7,471 nucleotides of DNA, from positions 1 to 7,471 of the forward strand of contig JAHWJF010000163.1 of assembly GCA_019348515.1 (NCBI GenBank). Direction: 5' to 3'. Position numbers and translations under genes: made by a program. The DNA is from Chloroflexota bacterium (lineage in GTDB: Bacteria; Chloroflexota; Chloroflexia; Thermomicrobiales; UBA6265). Within the stretch, counting starts at the first letter, position 1; each line of letters begins with the position of its first letter. This document shows, piece after piece, positions 1 through 6,134 of this stretch. Below the pieces are notes generated by a model. The model did not search any database, was not told the origin of the DNA, and saw only the letters and a list, made by a program, of their open reading frames with translations.

Positions 1-930
1 AGGGAACGCCTTCAGAGCGCCGACGACTGCCTTCGTGAAGAAGGACATATAACCGAGGTTGACGCCGTGCCTCTGCTTGAAGTCTTCCTTGCGCCGCGCC
101 CGCAGGTCCATCACCTCTCTCATGTCGACCTCGTTGAAGGTCGTGAGCATCGCGGCCGTCTGCTGCGCCTCGACCAGCCGGTTGGCAATGGTCTGGCGGC
201 GGCGGGAGAAACGCTTGCGCTCCTCGCGGCCATCGGCCGAGGTAGTCGCGGCTGTCGACTGCGCCGGCGCGGGACCCGCACTTGTCGCCGGTGTCGGTGT
301 CGTCGCGGGTGGTGCGTCGGGAGCGTGGGGCTGGGTTGGGATCGCCGTCGCGGGAGCGGGCGGAGGAGCCGCCTGCACCGCCTGTCGCGCGGCGACGAGG
401 AGGACGTCCTCACGCGTGACGCGGCCGCCGGGTCCCGTGCCGGTCACGGTGTTGAGATCGACGTGGTGCTCTTCCGCAAGACGGCGTACGGCGGGCGCGG
501 CGCGGCCACTCCCCGTGCCATCGGCGTCCTCCTCAGGGGTCGCTGGCGTCGTTACCGCCGCCGGCGCGGTGGGTGCTGGAGGAGGCGCGACAGCCTCGAT
601 TGGGGGAGCCGTGGGGGTCTCTGTCGAGGCTGGCGCGGGGGGAGACGCGGCCTCCGCAGTCGCCGCCGCGGGTGCTGGAGCCGACGCGCCGTTGCTCCCG
701 CTAACGAGCCCCAGCACCTCGCCAACGGTGACCACCTCGCCCTCGCGCCGCTCAATGCGCGACAGGACCCCGTCATCCTCGGCGGTAACGTCCAGGTTGA
801 CCTTGTCAGTCTCCAACTCGACAAGGCTCTCTCCCCGGTTGACCGGGTCACCTTCTTGCTTCAACCAGGTGCCGACTACCGCATCGACCAGCGATTCCCC
901 GAGAGGTGGAACCCGAATCTCGACCGCCAT
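1..930 (-). CDS. sucB: 2-oxoglutarate dehydrogenase E2 (dihydrolipoamide succinyltransferase), 3' part cut by window edge
   Basis: E2 core of the 2-oxoglutarate dehydrogenase complex. It takes the succinyl group from E1 on a lipoyl arm and passes it to CoA. Residues 1-310 are visible. An N-terminal lipoyl domain (about 3-77) has the lipoylated lysine at K43 in ETDKVNLDV. An Ala/Pro/Thr-rich linker (about 80-135) follows, then an E3-binding domain (about 142-182, with APAVRRLAEEHHVDL and GTGPGGRVTREDV), a second Ala/Pro/Thr linker (about 185-230), and the start of the acyltransferase domain from about 235. There FNEVDMREVMDLR and GYMSFFTKAVVGALK match the succinyltransferase type rather than the pyruvate type. 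The catalytic HxxxDG motif lies beyond the edge, so activity cannot be judged. ATG at 930-928 is preceded by GGAG (942-939) at 8 nt spacing, and the lipoyl domain begins at once, so this start is secure. It lies 45 bp downstream of sucA and is probably co-transcribed. Confidence 0.95.
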   Translation of the reverse strand, partial: MAVEIRVPPLGESLVDAVVGTWLKQEGDPVNRGESLVELETDKVNLDVTAEDDGVLSRIERREGEVVTVGEVLGLVSGSNGASAPAPAAATAEAASPPAPASTETPTAPPIEAVAPPPAPTAPAAVTTPATPEEDADGTGSGRAAPAVRRLAEEHHVDLNTVTGTGPGGRVTREDVLLVAARQAVQAAPPPAPATAIPTQPHAPDAPPATTPTPATSAGPAPAQSTAATTSADGREERKRFSRRRQTIANRLVEAQQTAAMLTTFNEVDMREVMDLRARRKEDFKQRHGVNLGYMSFFTKAVVGALKAFP

Positions 931-954
931 GCCGCGTACTCCGCTTCCGTCCGC

Positions 955-967
955 GCCCGATTCGGGC
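955..967 (-). repeat. small inverted repeat in the sucA-sucB gap
   Basis: A 13-nt perfect palindrome around one central base (GCCCGAATCGGGC on the minus strand) lies just after the sucA stop and about 12 nt before the GGAG of sucB. In mRNA it could form a 5-bp stem with a 3-nt loop. No T-run follows, so it is not an intrinsic terminator. It may be a chance feature of GC-rich DNA or may slightly tune sucB translation. Confidence 0.3.
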
Positions 968-975
968 CGGCTCCT

Positions 976-3933
976 CTACCGCTGGCCCGCGCTCGCGCGA
1001 GTCGCTTTTGTCCGAGCGCCGTTGCGGGCCGCCCCGTTGGTCTTCGCACCCCGGCCGCCCCCATTCGCCGCCACCGAGGTCGCCGGGGCATCCACCAGCG
1101 CGGACTGGATGATGCGCGCTTGCTCGACTCCGTGCCGGTCGAGTGATCCTTCCGCGGGAGACGCACGCTCGGGGCGGCCGGCGTAGCGCAGCGGCAACGG
1201 GCGCTCAATCCCACTCACGTGCAGCTGCTCCTGGAGAAGCTCGCGCAGGCGCGGATCGACGTAGGTCCAGGCCCCCATGTTGCGCGGCTCTTCCTGCGCC
1301 CAGACAATCTCTCGCAGGTTCGGGTAGCGGGCAATGACGCGGGTAATCTCCTCGGCTGGGAACGGCGCTAGCTGCTCGATGCGGGCGACCGCTACATCGG
1401 TGACGTCGAGTCGTTGCGGGGCGCTGTCCAATTCGACGGCGAGCTTGCCCGAACAGAGGACCAGGCGTGTCACGGCCTCCGACGATTCGGCCAGGCGAGG
1501 ATCGTCGAGTACCGGCTGGAACGTGCCCTCGGCAAACTGATCGAGCGTCGACGCGGCCGCGGGGTTACGCAGCAGACTCTTGGGAGTCATCACGACCAGC
1601 GGCCGTCGGTCGGAGGTAAGGGACTTCGCCTGCCGCCGCAAAAGGTGGAAATACTGCGCGGAGGTCGTTGGGTTGGCGACGACCAAGTTCCCCTCGGCGA
1701 AGAGCTGCAGAAAGCGCTCCAGCCGGGCGGAGGAGTGCTCCGGCCCCTGGCCTTCATAGCCGTGCGGCAGGAGAAGAACGAGCGCCGGCTCCTGCTGCCA
1801 CTTAGCGCGCGCCGCGACCAGGAACTGGTCGATGATCACCTGGGCGCCGTTGACGAAATCGCCGAACTGGGCTTCCCAGAGAACCAGAGCCTCGGGTGCG
1901 TGGACGGTGTAGCCATACTCGAAGCCGACCGCCGCATTCTCGGACAGCGGGCTGTTGTAGACGGCGAAAGACGCCTTGGCTTCCGGCAACGTCTGCAAGG
2001 GAATCCAGCGCTTTCCGGTCGTAGCGTCATGAAGCACCAGATGGCGCTGGGAGAAGGTGCCCCGCTCCGAGTCCTGTCCGGTCAGCCGGATGGGAGTGCC
2101 ATCAGCCAGGATCGAGGCGAAGGCTAGTGTCTCGGCGTGCGCCCAATCGAGCTTTCCCTCGCCGCCGGCTTCAGTCAGCACCGCTGCCCGCCGCTCCCAC
2201 TGCCGCCGTAGCTTGGGGCTGAGCTGCATCCCCTCTGGCAGCGCATGAATGGCGGTGTCGTAGGCGCGCAGTTGGTCCGCCGGGACGCTCGTGTCAACGG
2301 TCGCGGTAAGGTCGTGCTTTCCGTTTTCGGCGAAGGGAGCTGGGGTGCTGCCGGAGTCGACCACCTGCTTCCGGGTCGTAGCGAGCTCGTCGAGCGTCGC
2401 CTGCAGCATCCCGGTCGCTTCCTCGGCGGTGACCGTGCCCTCCGCGATCAAGCTCTCGGCAAAGCGCTGGCGCACCGTCGGGTGTTGCGTCACCGTGGCG
2501 TACATACGCGGCTGGGTGAAGGCCGGCTCATCCCCTTCGTTGTGACCCCAACGGCGGTAGCCGACGAGATCGATCAGGAAATCCTTGCCGAACCGCTGGC
2601 GGTAAGCGGTGGCCAGGCGCGCCGCGCAGATGCAGGAGGCCGGATCGTCAGCGTTGACGTGCACCACCGGAATCTCAAACCCCTTGGCGAGGTCGCCAGC
2701 ATAAAGCGTCGTCCGGGAGTCACGGATATCGGTGGTGAACCCAATCTGGTTGTTGACGATGACGTGGATGGTGCCGCCGGTGGAGTAGCCGGGAAGCCCG
2801 GAAAAATTGAGGGTTTCGGCCACGATACCCTGCCCGGGGAATGCCGCATCGCCGTGGAGGAGGATCGCCATTGCGCGATTGCGATCGTGCGGCGGTGCCC
2901 CAGGTTGGCTCCGTTGGTCCTGGGAAGCGCGTGCCATCCCCTCTACCACGGGATTGACGAACTCGAGGTGGCTCGGGTTCGGGGCGAGCACGAGCGGCAC
3001 CTCGATCGTTTCTCCGTCCCCGGTCTCTGCCCGCCGCGCCCCGAGGTGATACTTCACGTCCCCGGTCACGCCGTCATCACTCGAGGATTCAGACGGCGCT
3101 GTGCTGCGCGCCATGCTCCCTTCGAAGGCGGCGATGATCGCGGCGTAGGGCTTACCGAGGATATGCGTCAGGACATTGAGACGGCCGCGGTGGGCCATGC
3201 CGAGCACGACCTCCCGCACTCCGCCGAGGGCGGCATCACGGATGATGGTGTCGAGCATCGGCACCAGGGAATCGGTACCTTCGATCGAGAAGCGCTTCTG
3301 GCCGAGATATGTCTGGTGCAGGAAGCGCTCAAACGCTTCGACCTCGGTCAGCCGCTCGAGCAGCGCTTTCTTGGTCTCGGGGGAGAGGTTCGCGGTGTAC
3401 TGACCACTCTCGACTGCCTCACGCAGCCAGGCGCGTTCTTCGGCGATCTGGACCTGGTCAAAGTCATAACCGACACCACCGCTGTAGATCCGGCGCAGGG
3501 CGTCAATCGCCTCTTTGGCATTTGTCGCATCTGGACTCGCCGGCCAGGGGACCGCTTCGACTGGCAGCGTGGCAAGCTGCGCATCGGTGAGCCCGTAAAA
3601 GGTTGGGTGGAGCTCGGGTGCGCCATGCGGCGGCGTACCGAGGGGATCGAGCTGGATGTCGAGATGACCATAGTCGCGAATCGCCTGCGCCAGTGCGGCC
3701 GCACCGACAACGGCGGAGACATCATAGATCGGCCCGGTCGGCGCCGAGGTCGCGACCGGTGGGGCTCCCGAGCTTGGCCGCGCTGCCGCAAGCACCTCGA
3801 TCTCGTCCGGATCCACATGCTCGAACGTCGCTCTCGTATCGGGATCGACGCTGCTGGGGTCTTGCAGATAGCGGTCGTAGAGGTCGAGAACATAGCCGGC
3901 GTTCGGGCCATGGAACGCGCTTAAGCTACTCAT
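976..3933 (-). CDS. sucA: 2-oxoglutarate dehydrogenase E1 component (thiamine diphosphate-dependent)
   Basis: Cytoplasmic E1 of the 2-oxoglutarate dehydrogenase complex. It decarboxylates 2-oxoglutarate on thiamine diphosphate and succinylates the E2 lipoyl arm. The 985-aa protein is complete. An N-terminal E1 segment (about 4-42, FHGPNAGYVLDLYDRYL) probably helps bind E2. The cofactor half has GMAHRGRLNVL (H248), DVKYHLG (H296), PSHLEFVNPVVEGMARASQ, HGDAAFPGQG (D362) and VNNQIGFTT (N395). H248, H296, D362 and N395 correspond to E. coli SucA H260, H298, D392 and N425. The pyrimidine-binding half has GQDSERGTFSQRH (619-631) and HGYEGQGPEHSSARLERFL (724-742). The C-terminal domain has IVWAQEEPRNMGAW near 876-889. 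Unlike actinobacterial OdhA there is no fused E2 domain. It is about 50 residues longer than the E. coli protein, mainly because of a basic low-complexity tail after about 946. ATG at 3933-3931 is favoured because the conserved N-terminal motif follows directly, although the Shine-Dalgarno is weak (AGTGGA). Confidence 0.97.
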   Translation of the reverse strand: MSSLSAFHGPNAGYVLDLYDRYLQDPSSVDPDTRATFEHVDPDEIEVLAAARPSSGAPPVATSAPTGPIYDVSAVVGAAALAQAIRDYGHLDIQLDPLGTPPHGAPELHPTFYGLTDAQLATLPVEAVPWPASPDATNAKEAIDALRRIYSGGVGYDFDQVQIAEERAWLREAVESGQYTANLSPETKKALLERLTEVEAFERFLHQTYLGQKRFSIEGTDSLVPMLDTIIRDAALGGVREVVLGMAHRGRLNVLTHILGKPYAAIIAAFEGSMARSTAPSESSSDDGVTGDVKYHLGARRAETGDGETIEVPLVLAPNPSHLEFVNPVVEGMARASQDQRSQPGAPPHDRNRAMAILLHGDAAFPGQGIVAETLNFSGLPGYSTGGTIHVIVNNQIGFTTDIRDSRTTLYAGDLAKGFEIPVVHVNADDPASCICAARLATAYRQRFGKDFLIDLVGYRRWGHNEGDEPAFTQPRMYATVTQHPTVRQRFAESLIAEGTVTAEEATGMLQATLDELATTRKQVVDSGSTPAPFAENGKHDLTATVDTSVPADQLRAYDTAIHALPEGMQLSPKLRRQWERRAAVLTEAGGEGKLDWAHAETLAFASILADGTPIRLTGQDSERGTFSQRHLVLHDATTGKRWIPLQTLPEAKASFAVYNSPLSENAAVGFEYGYTVHAPEALVLWEAQFGDFVNGAQVIIDQFLVAARAKWQQEPALVLLLPHGYEGQGPEHSSARLERFLQLFAEGNLVVANPTTSAQYFHLLRRQAKSLTSDRRPLVVMTPKSLLRNPAAASTLDQFAEGTFQPVLDDPRLAESSEAVTRLVLCSGKLAVELDSAPQRLDVTDVAVARIEQLAPFPAEEITRVIARYPNLREIVWAQEEPRNMGAWTYVDPRLRELLQEQLHVSGIERPLPLRYAGRPERASPAEGSLDRHGVEQARIIQSALVDAPATSVAANGGGRGAKTNGAARNGARTKATRASAGQR

Positions 3934-3964
3934 GATCTATCCACTCAATTCGCCCGGACCAGAC

Positions 3965-4000
3965 GCTCCGGGGTGGCTCGAGGCCGGCGCCACCCGGAGC
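3965..4000 (-). promoter_or_regulatory. strong stem-loop in the predicted sucA 5' leader
   Basis: An inverted repeat pairs GCTCCGGGTGGC with GCCACCCCGGAGC (minus strand). This gives 12 base pairs with one bulged G and an 11-nt loop. It ends 31 nt before the sucA ATG and lies downstream of the predicted start site. Neither strand has a T-run after it, so a simple intrinsic terminator is unlikely. It could be an mRNA-stabilising leader structure, part of a switch, or a dyad operator. I do not recognise a known riboswitch class. Confidence 0.5.
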
Positions 4001-4023
4001 CCGCCTCACCCTGTCGTCTGACT

Positions 4024-4032
4024 ATTATGGCA
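4024..4032 (-). promoter_or_regulatory. predicted extended -10 promoter for sucA
   Basis: The minus strand reads TGCCATAAT, which fits the extended -10 pattern TGnTATAAT with one mismatch. The -35 region about 17 nt upstream (TCTTCC) is poor, which is tolerated by extended -10 promoters. Transcription would start near 4017 and give a leader of about 84 nt containing the 3965-4000 stem-loop. It is one of few AT-rich hexamers in this GC-rich gap. This is a prediction by eye only. Confidence 0.4.
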
Positions 4033-4271
4033 CGAGGTGTCCATGAGGAAGACGTTCGCGAGATGCGTGCCACGCCCTTGTGCTCCCGATTTCACGAATC
4101 CAAACAGTCAGCCGCCGGAGGTGGAGCCCTGGGGATGATGGCCGCCCCGGTTGGCTCTCTGATCAGCAATCAAGCGGCATCACCCAGGGCCACCCCTTCA
4201 CCGACACAAACACGCGAACCGGCTTCCTGCTGGCGATCAACTCCCTCGATCGCGTGGGCTTCGTGCTGCGG

Positions 4272-4287
4272 CCGGAGCTGTCTCCGG
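4272..4287. repeat. perfect 6-bp inverted repeat with 4-nt loop
   Basis: CCGGAG and CTCCGG flank the loop CTGT, inside the degenerate toxin frame. A GC-rich stem could form on either strand, but neither is followed by a clear T-run. On the plus strand the following bases are only mildly T-rich. No function is assigned. Confidence 0.3.
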
Positions 4288-4332
4288 TAGATGTCGTTTC
4301 CTTCTGCCGACACGTCTCGGTCGGTCAGGTAT

Positions 4333-4351
4333 GCGATCGGAAAACGATCGC
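4333..4351. repeat. perfect 7-bp inverted repeat with 5-nt loop
   Basis: GCGATCG and CGATCGC surround GAAAA on the plus strand, still within the degenerate toxin frame. There is no T-run on either side. It could be a protein-binding dyad or a hairpin in the 3' end of a nuo transcript, or it may be incidental. No other copy was noticed in the window. Confidence 0.35.
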
Positions 4352-4403
4352 CAAGGCGCTACAGGGGTGGACCAAACCACGCCGACAATCCCCAGCACCC
4401 TGA

Positions 4404-4433
4404 GCGCTGTGGCTCGTCTTTCGGCCACCGCGC
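4404..4433. repeat. interrupted stem-loop between nuoN and the toxin remnant
   Basis: GCGC-T-GTGGC pairs with GCCAC-C-GCGC on the plus strand. The stem has 9 base pairs with one mismatch and a 10-nt loop. It starts at the base after the TGA of the remnant frame and lies about 90 nt downstream of the nuoN stop on the other strand. No T-run follows on either strand. It might protect the 3' end of the nuo mRNA or mark an old terminator of the toxin gene. Confidence 0.3.
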
Positions 4434-4522
4434 GTTGCAGGATGACAAACAGATCAAAAGAGATCCGCCGCAGATTCGGGAGACGCTTTGACCGAAACCT
4501 GTATTGGTTATTCGGTGCTCGC
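4434..4522. other. non-coding gap after nuoN
   Basis: The 89 bp after the nuoN stop hold no gene, tRNA or convincing terminator that I can see. The most structured piece is two GATC sites either side of a short T-run on the minus strand (4452-4465), which would make only a 4-bp stem. The nuo transcript may therefore end Rho-dependently or read on toward sucA. Confidence 0.4.
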
Positions 4523-6085
4523 TCAGCCGCCTATCCCGGCGTAGGCCAACATGACCGTCAGGGCGCGGTACCAGCGATCCGCCAGTGCGACGATGGTGCC
4601 GGAGAAGACGATGCCGCCGAGGAGCGAGGCCACCGCCATCGCGCCGATACCGACGTTGAGCAGCCCGGTCTTGGCCGGCCGCAGCTCGCGTTCTGACGGG
4701 TTGAAGTACATCGCCGCCACGACGCGCAGGTAATAGAACGCGCTCACGGCTGAGAGGACGACGATGGCCAGGGCAAGGATCAAGCCGATCTGACCGATCT
4801 CGATCGCCGCGACGATCACCTGGTACTTGGCGTAGAAGCCGATCGTCGGCGGAATACCCATCAGGGAGATGAGGAAGACGGTCAGCGCCGCTGCCGCCAG
4901 CGGCTCTCTCGCGCCTAGCCCGTTGTAGTCGTCCAGCTCCATACCCCGCCCTCGATGCTGCACCCAGGTCACCACCGCGAACGCGCCGATATTCATCACC
5001 GCGTAGGCGAGCAGGTAGATCAGCAGGCTGGTAACGCCATTGTCACCGGTCGTCGGGGTGGCGCCCGGGGCCAGGAACCCGCCGGTCGAACGATAGGCGG
5101 CAAGACCAACCATCATGTAGCCGGTGTGGGCGATCGAGGAGTAGGCCAGCATCCGCTTCACATTGCGCTGCGAAATAGCCACGATATTCCCGAAGGCCAT
5201 CGTCACCAGCGCCAGCACGGCGATGATATTCACCCAGTCGTCACGGAGTGGGCCGAGCGCCTGCACCAGGATACGGATGGTCGCGGCGAACGCGGCCACC
5301 TTCGGTACCACCGACATGAACGCGGTCACCGGCGTCGCCGCGCCGTCGTAGGCATCAGGCGTCCAGAAGTGAAAGGGCACGGCGGCCATCTTGAAGCCGA
5401 GTCCGACGATCACCAGCAGCAACGCCAGTACGAGCGCGGGATCAAGGAAGGTCTCCCCGGTGACGCTGTTCTGCAGGGCGAAGGCGATGCCGTCAAGGTT
5501 GGTGGTGCCGGTCAACCCATAGACCCAGGCCATGCCGTAGACCAGGATCGCGGAGGCGAAGATGCCGAGCAGGAAGTACTTCATGCCGCCTTCGAGGGCG
5601 GTCAGTCGCCGCTTGGCGAACGCGGTGAGGATGTACGTGGCCAGCGACGAAAGCTCGATGCCGACGAAGATCATCACCAGATCGCCGGCGGTGCCGACGA
5701 GCATCGCGCCGAGGATGGCGAAAGCCAGCAGCACGTAGAACTCGCCGATCGGGAGATGCCCTTCGAGCTGGTCGACATAGGACGCCGCGGTGCAGACACT
5801 GAGCAGCGCCGAGATGAGGATCACCAGCGACAGGAATACCGAGAGCCCGTCCGCCCGGAATGACCACCAGAAGGTCGCCTCGTTCCGACCATCCTGGGTC
5901 CACAGTGCAGCCGCGGCCAGGCCATACCCCACCAATGAGACACCGGTCAGCAGACCGAAGTGGTGGCGGCGCGGCACGAATGCGTCCAGCCCCATGAGCA
6001 ATAACGCCAGCCCGAAGACGATGAGCTGCGGGTACGTGAGGCTCCAGTCTGGCGACGGCAAGCCTCGGAGCAAATCAACGAGCAT
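4523..6085 (-). CDS. nuoN: NADH-quinone oxidoreductase subunit N (complex I membrane arm)
   Basis: Antiporter-like, proton-translocating membrane subunit of respiratory complex I in the cytoplasmic membrane. The 520-residue protein is hydrophobic almost throughout, consistent with about 14 helices. Conserved charged residues sit where expected: E144 in VGIELSSLATY, K169 in GGMKYFLLG, K232 and H239 in GFKMAAVPFHFWTPDAYDG, K262 in PKVAAF, and K420 in GFYAKYQV. These correspond to the E. coli NuoN glutamate and lysines of the proton path (E133, K158, K217, K247, K395). QRNVKRMLAYSSIAHTGYM (306-324) is another family hallmark. The length is slightly above the E. coli protein, partly from a Gly/Pro/Thr-rich loop at about 333-350. 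ATG at 6085-6083 is supported by GGAG (6096-6093) at 7 nt spacing. It follows nuoM by 49 bp in the same operon and is probably the last nuo gene, because sucA comes next after a long gap. Confidence 0.97.
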   Translation of the reverse strand: MLVDLLRGLPSPDWSLTYPQLIVFGLALLLMGLDAFVPRRHHFGLLTGVSLVGYGLAAAALWTQDGRNEATFWWSFRADGLSVFLSLVILISALLSVCTAASYVDQLEGHLPIGEFYVLLAFAILGAMLVGTAGDLVMIFVGIELSSLATYILTAFAKRRLTALEGGMKYFLLGIFASAILVYGMAWVYGLTGTTNLDGIAFALQNSVTGETFLDPALVLALLLVIVGLGFKMAAVPFHFWTPDAYDGAATPVTAFMSVVPKVAAFAATIRILVQALGPLRDDWVNIIAVLALVTMAFGNIVAISQRNVKRMLAYSSIAHTGYMMVGLAAYRSTGGFLAPGATPTTGDNGVTSLLIYLLAYAVMNIGAFAVVTWVQHRGRGMELDDYNGLGAREPLAAAALTVFLISLMGIPPTIGFYAKYQVIVAAIEIGQIGLILALAIVVLSAVSAFYYLRVVAAMYFNPSERELRPAKTGLLNVGIGAMAVASLLGGIVFSGTIVALADRWYRALTVMLAYAGIGG

Positions 6086-6096
6086 CAGTATTCTCC

Positions 6097-6116
6097 GAAG
6101 GGGGGAAAGGGAGGGA
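6097..6116 (+). repeat. 20-nt pure purine tract in the nuoM-nuoN gap
   Basis: The plus strand has 20 consecutive purines with G-runs of 6, 3 and 3. The nuoN leader mRNA, copied from this strand, is therefore a C/U tract directly before its GGAG. The spacing falls short of a standard four-run G-quadruplex motif. It may simply keep the ribosome site unstructured. Confidence 0.4.
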
Positions 6117-6134
6117 CGCTGCGCCCCCTCTCCA

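Larger units (their letters stand above)
4080..4403 (+). pseudogene. probable decayed Doc/Fic-type toxin gene (C-terminal half recognisable)
   Basis: This plus-strand open frame of 107 codons runs from GTG at 4080 to TGA at 4401-4403, opposite in direction to all neighbours. From codon 38 it reads HPFTDTNTRTGFLLA (4191 on), close to the Doc/Fic active-site pattern HPFxDGNKRTG. His, Pro, Phe, Asp, Asn and Arg are kept, but Gly and Lys are both replaced by Thr. It continues in register with NSLDRVGFVL, comparable to the Doc segment usually ending in LNGY, then with VDVVSFCRHVSVGQ and TIAKALQGW, which resemble the last helices of such toxins. P1 Doc has 126 residues with the catalytic His at 66; here it is residue 38. 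An in-frame stop at 4044-4046 blocks extension, and I see no Doc-like sequence before about 4160. There is no convincing Shine-Dalgarno and no antitoxin gene next to it. A remnant is most likely; a short functional protein or a chance frame are alternatives. Confidence 0.5.

Noticed and set aside
67..1146. Plus-strand frames of 359 and 375 codons opposite sucB and the end of sucA
   Set aside because: They span two real minus-strand genes and their gap. The composition is Arg/Gly- or Ala/Ser-rich and low in complexity, as expected from antisense of the Ala/Pro linkers.
2245..3924. Plus-strand open frame of 559 codons opposite sucA
   Set aside because: It is fully antisense to the well-conserved sucA, its translation shows no family motif, and long antisense frames are expected from GC-rich codon bias.
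3973..4290. Second plus-strand frame (105 codons) in the spacer, considered as an antitoxin or toxin N-terminus
   Set aside because: No recognisable antitoxin or Doc motif and no Shine-Dalgarno. It overlaps the predicted sucA promoter and the toxin-like frame. A frameshifted N-terminal piece remains possible but is not supported.
4033..4522. tRNA or other known RNA gene in the spacer
   Set aside because: No T-loop consensus or cloverleaf pairing was found by eye on either strand.
4536..4553. Inverted repeat GCCTA/TAGGC at the end of nuoN as a terminator
   Set aside because: Only five base pairs, it lies inside the coding sequence, and no T-run follows.
4955..5863. Plus-strand open frame of 302 codons opposite nuoN
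   Set aside because: The translation is a His/Gly/Arg/Asp-rich shadow of the hydrophobic nuoN codons, with no recognisable domain.
6097..6116. G-quadruplex in the nuoM-nuoN gap
   Set aside because: There are only three separate G-runs. The 6-G run would have to be split with no proper loop, so the standard motif is not met.
6110..6134. GAGGG/CCCTC pairing just after the nuoM stop as a terminator
   Set aside because: Only a 5-bp stem with a 10-nt loop, and the next run is mixed C and T. nuoN follows at once with a good ribosome site, so termination here is unlikely.
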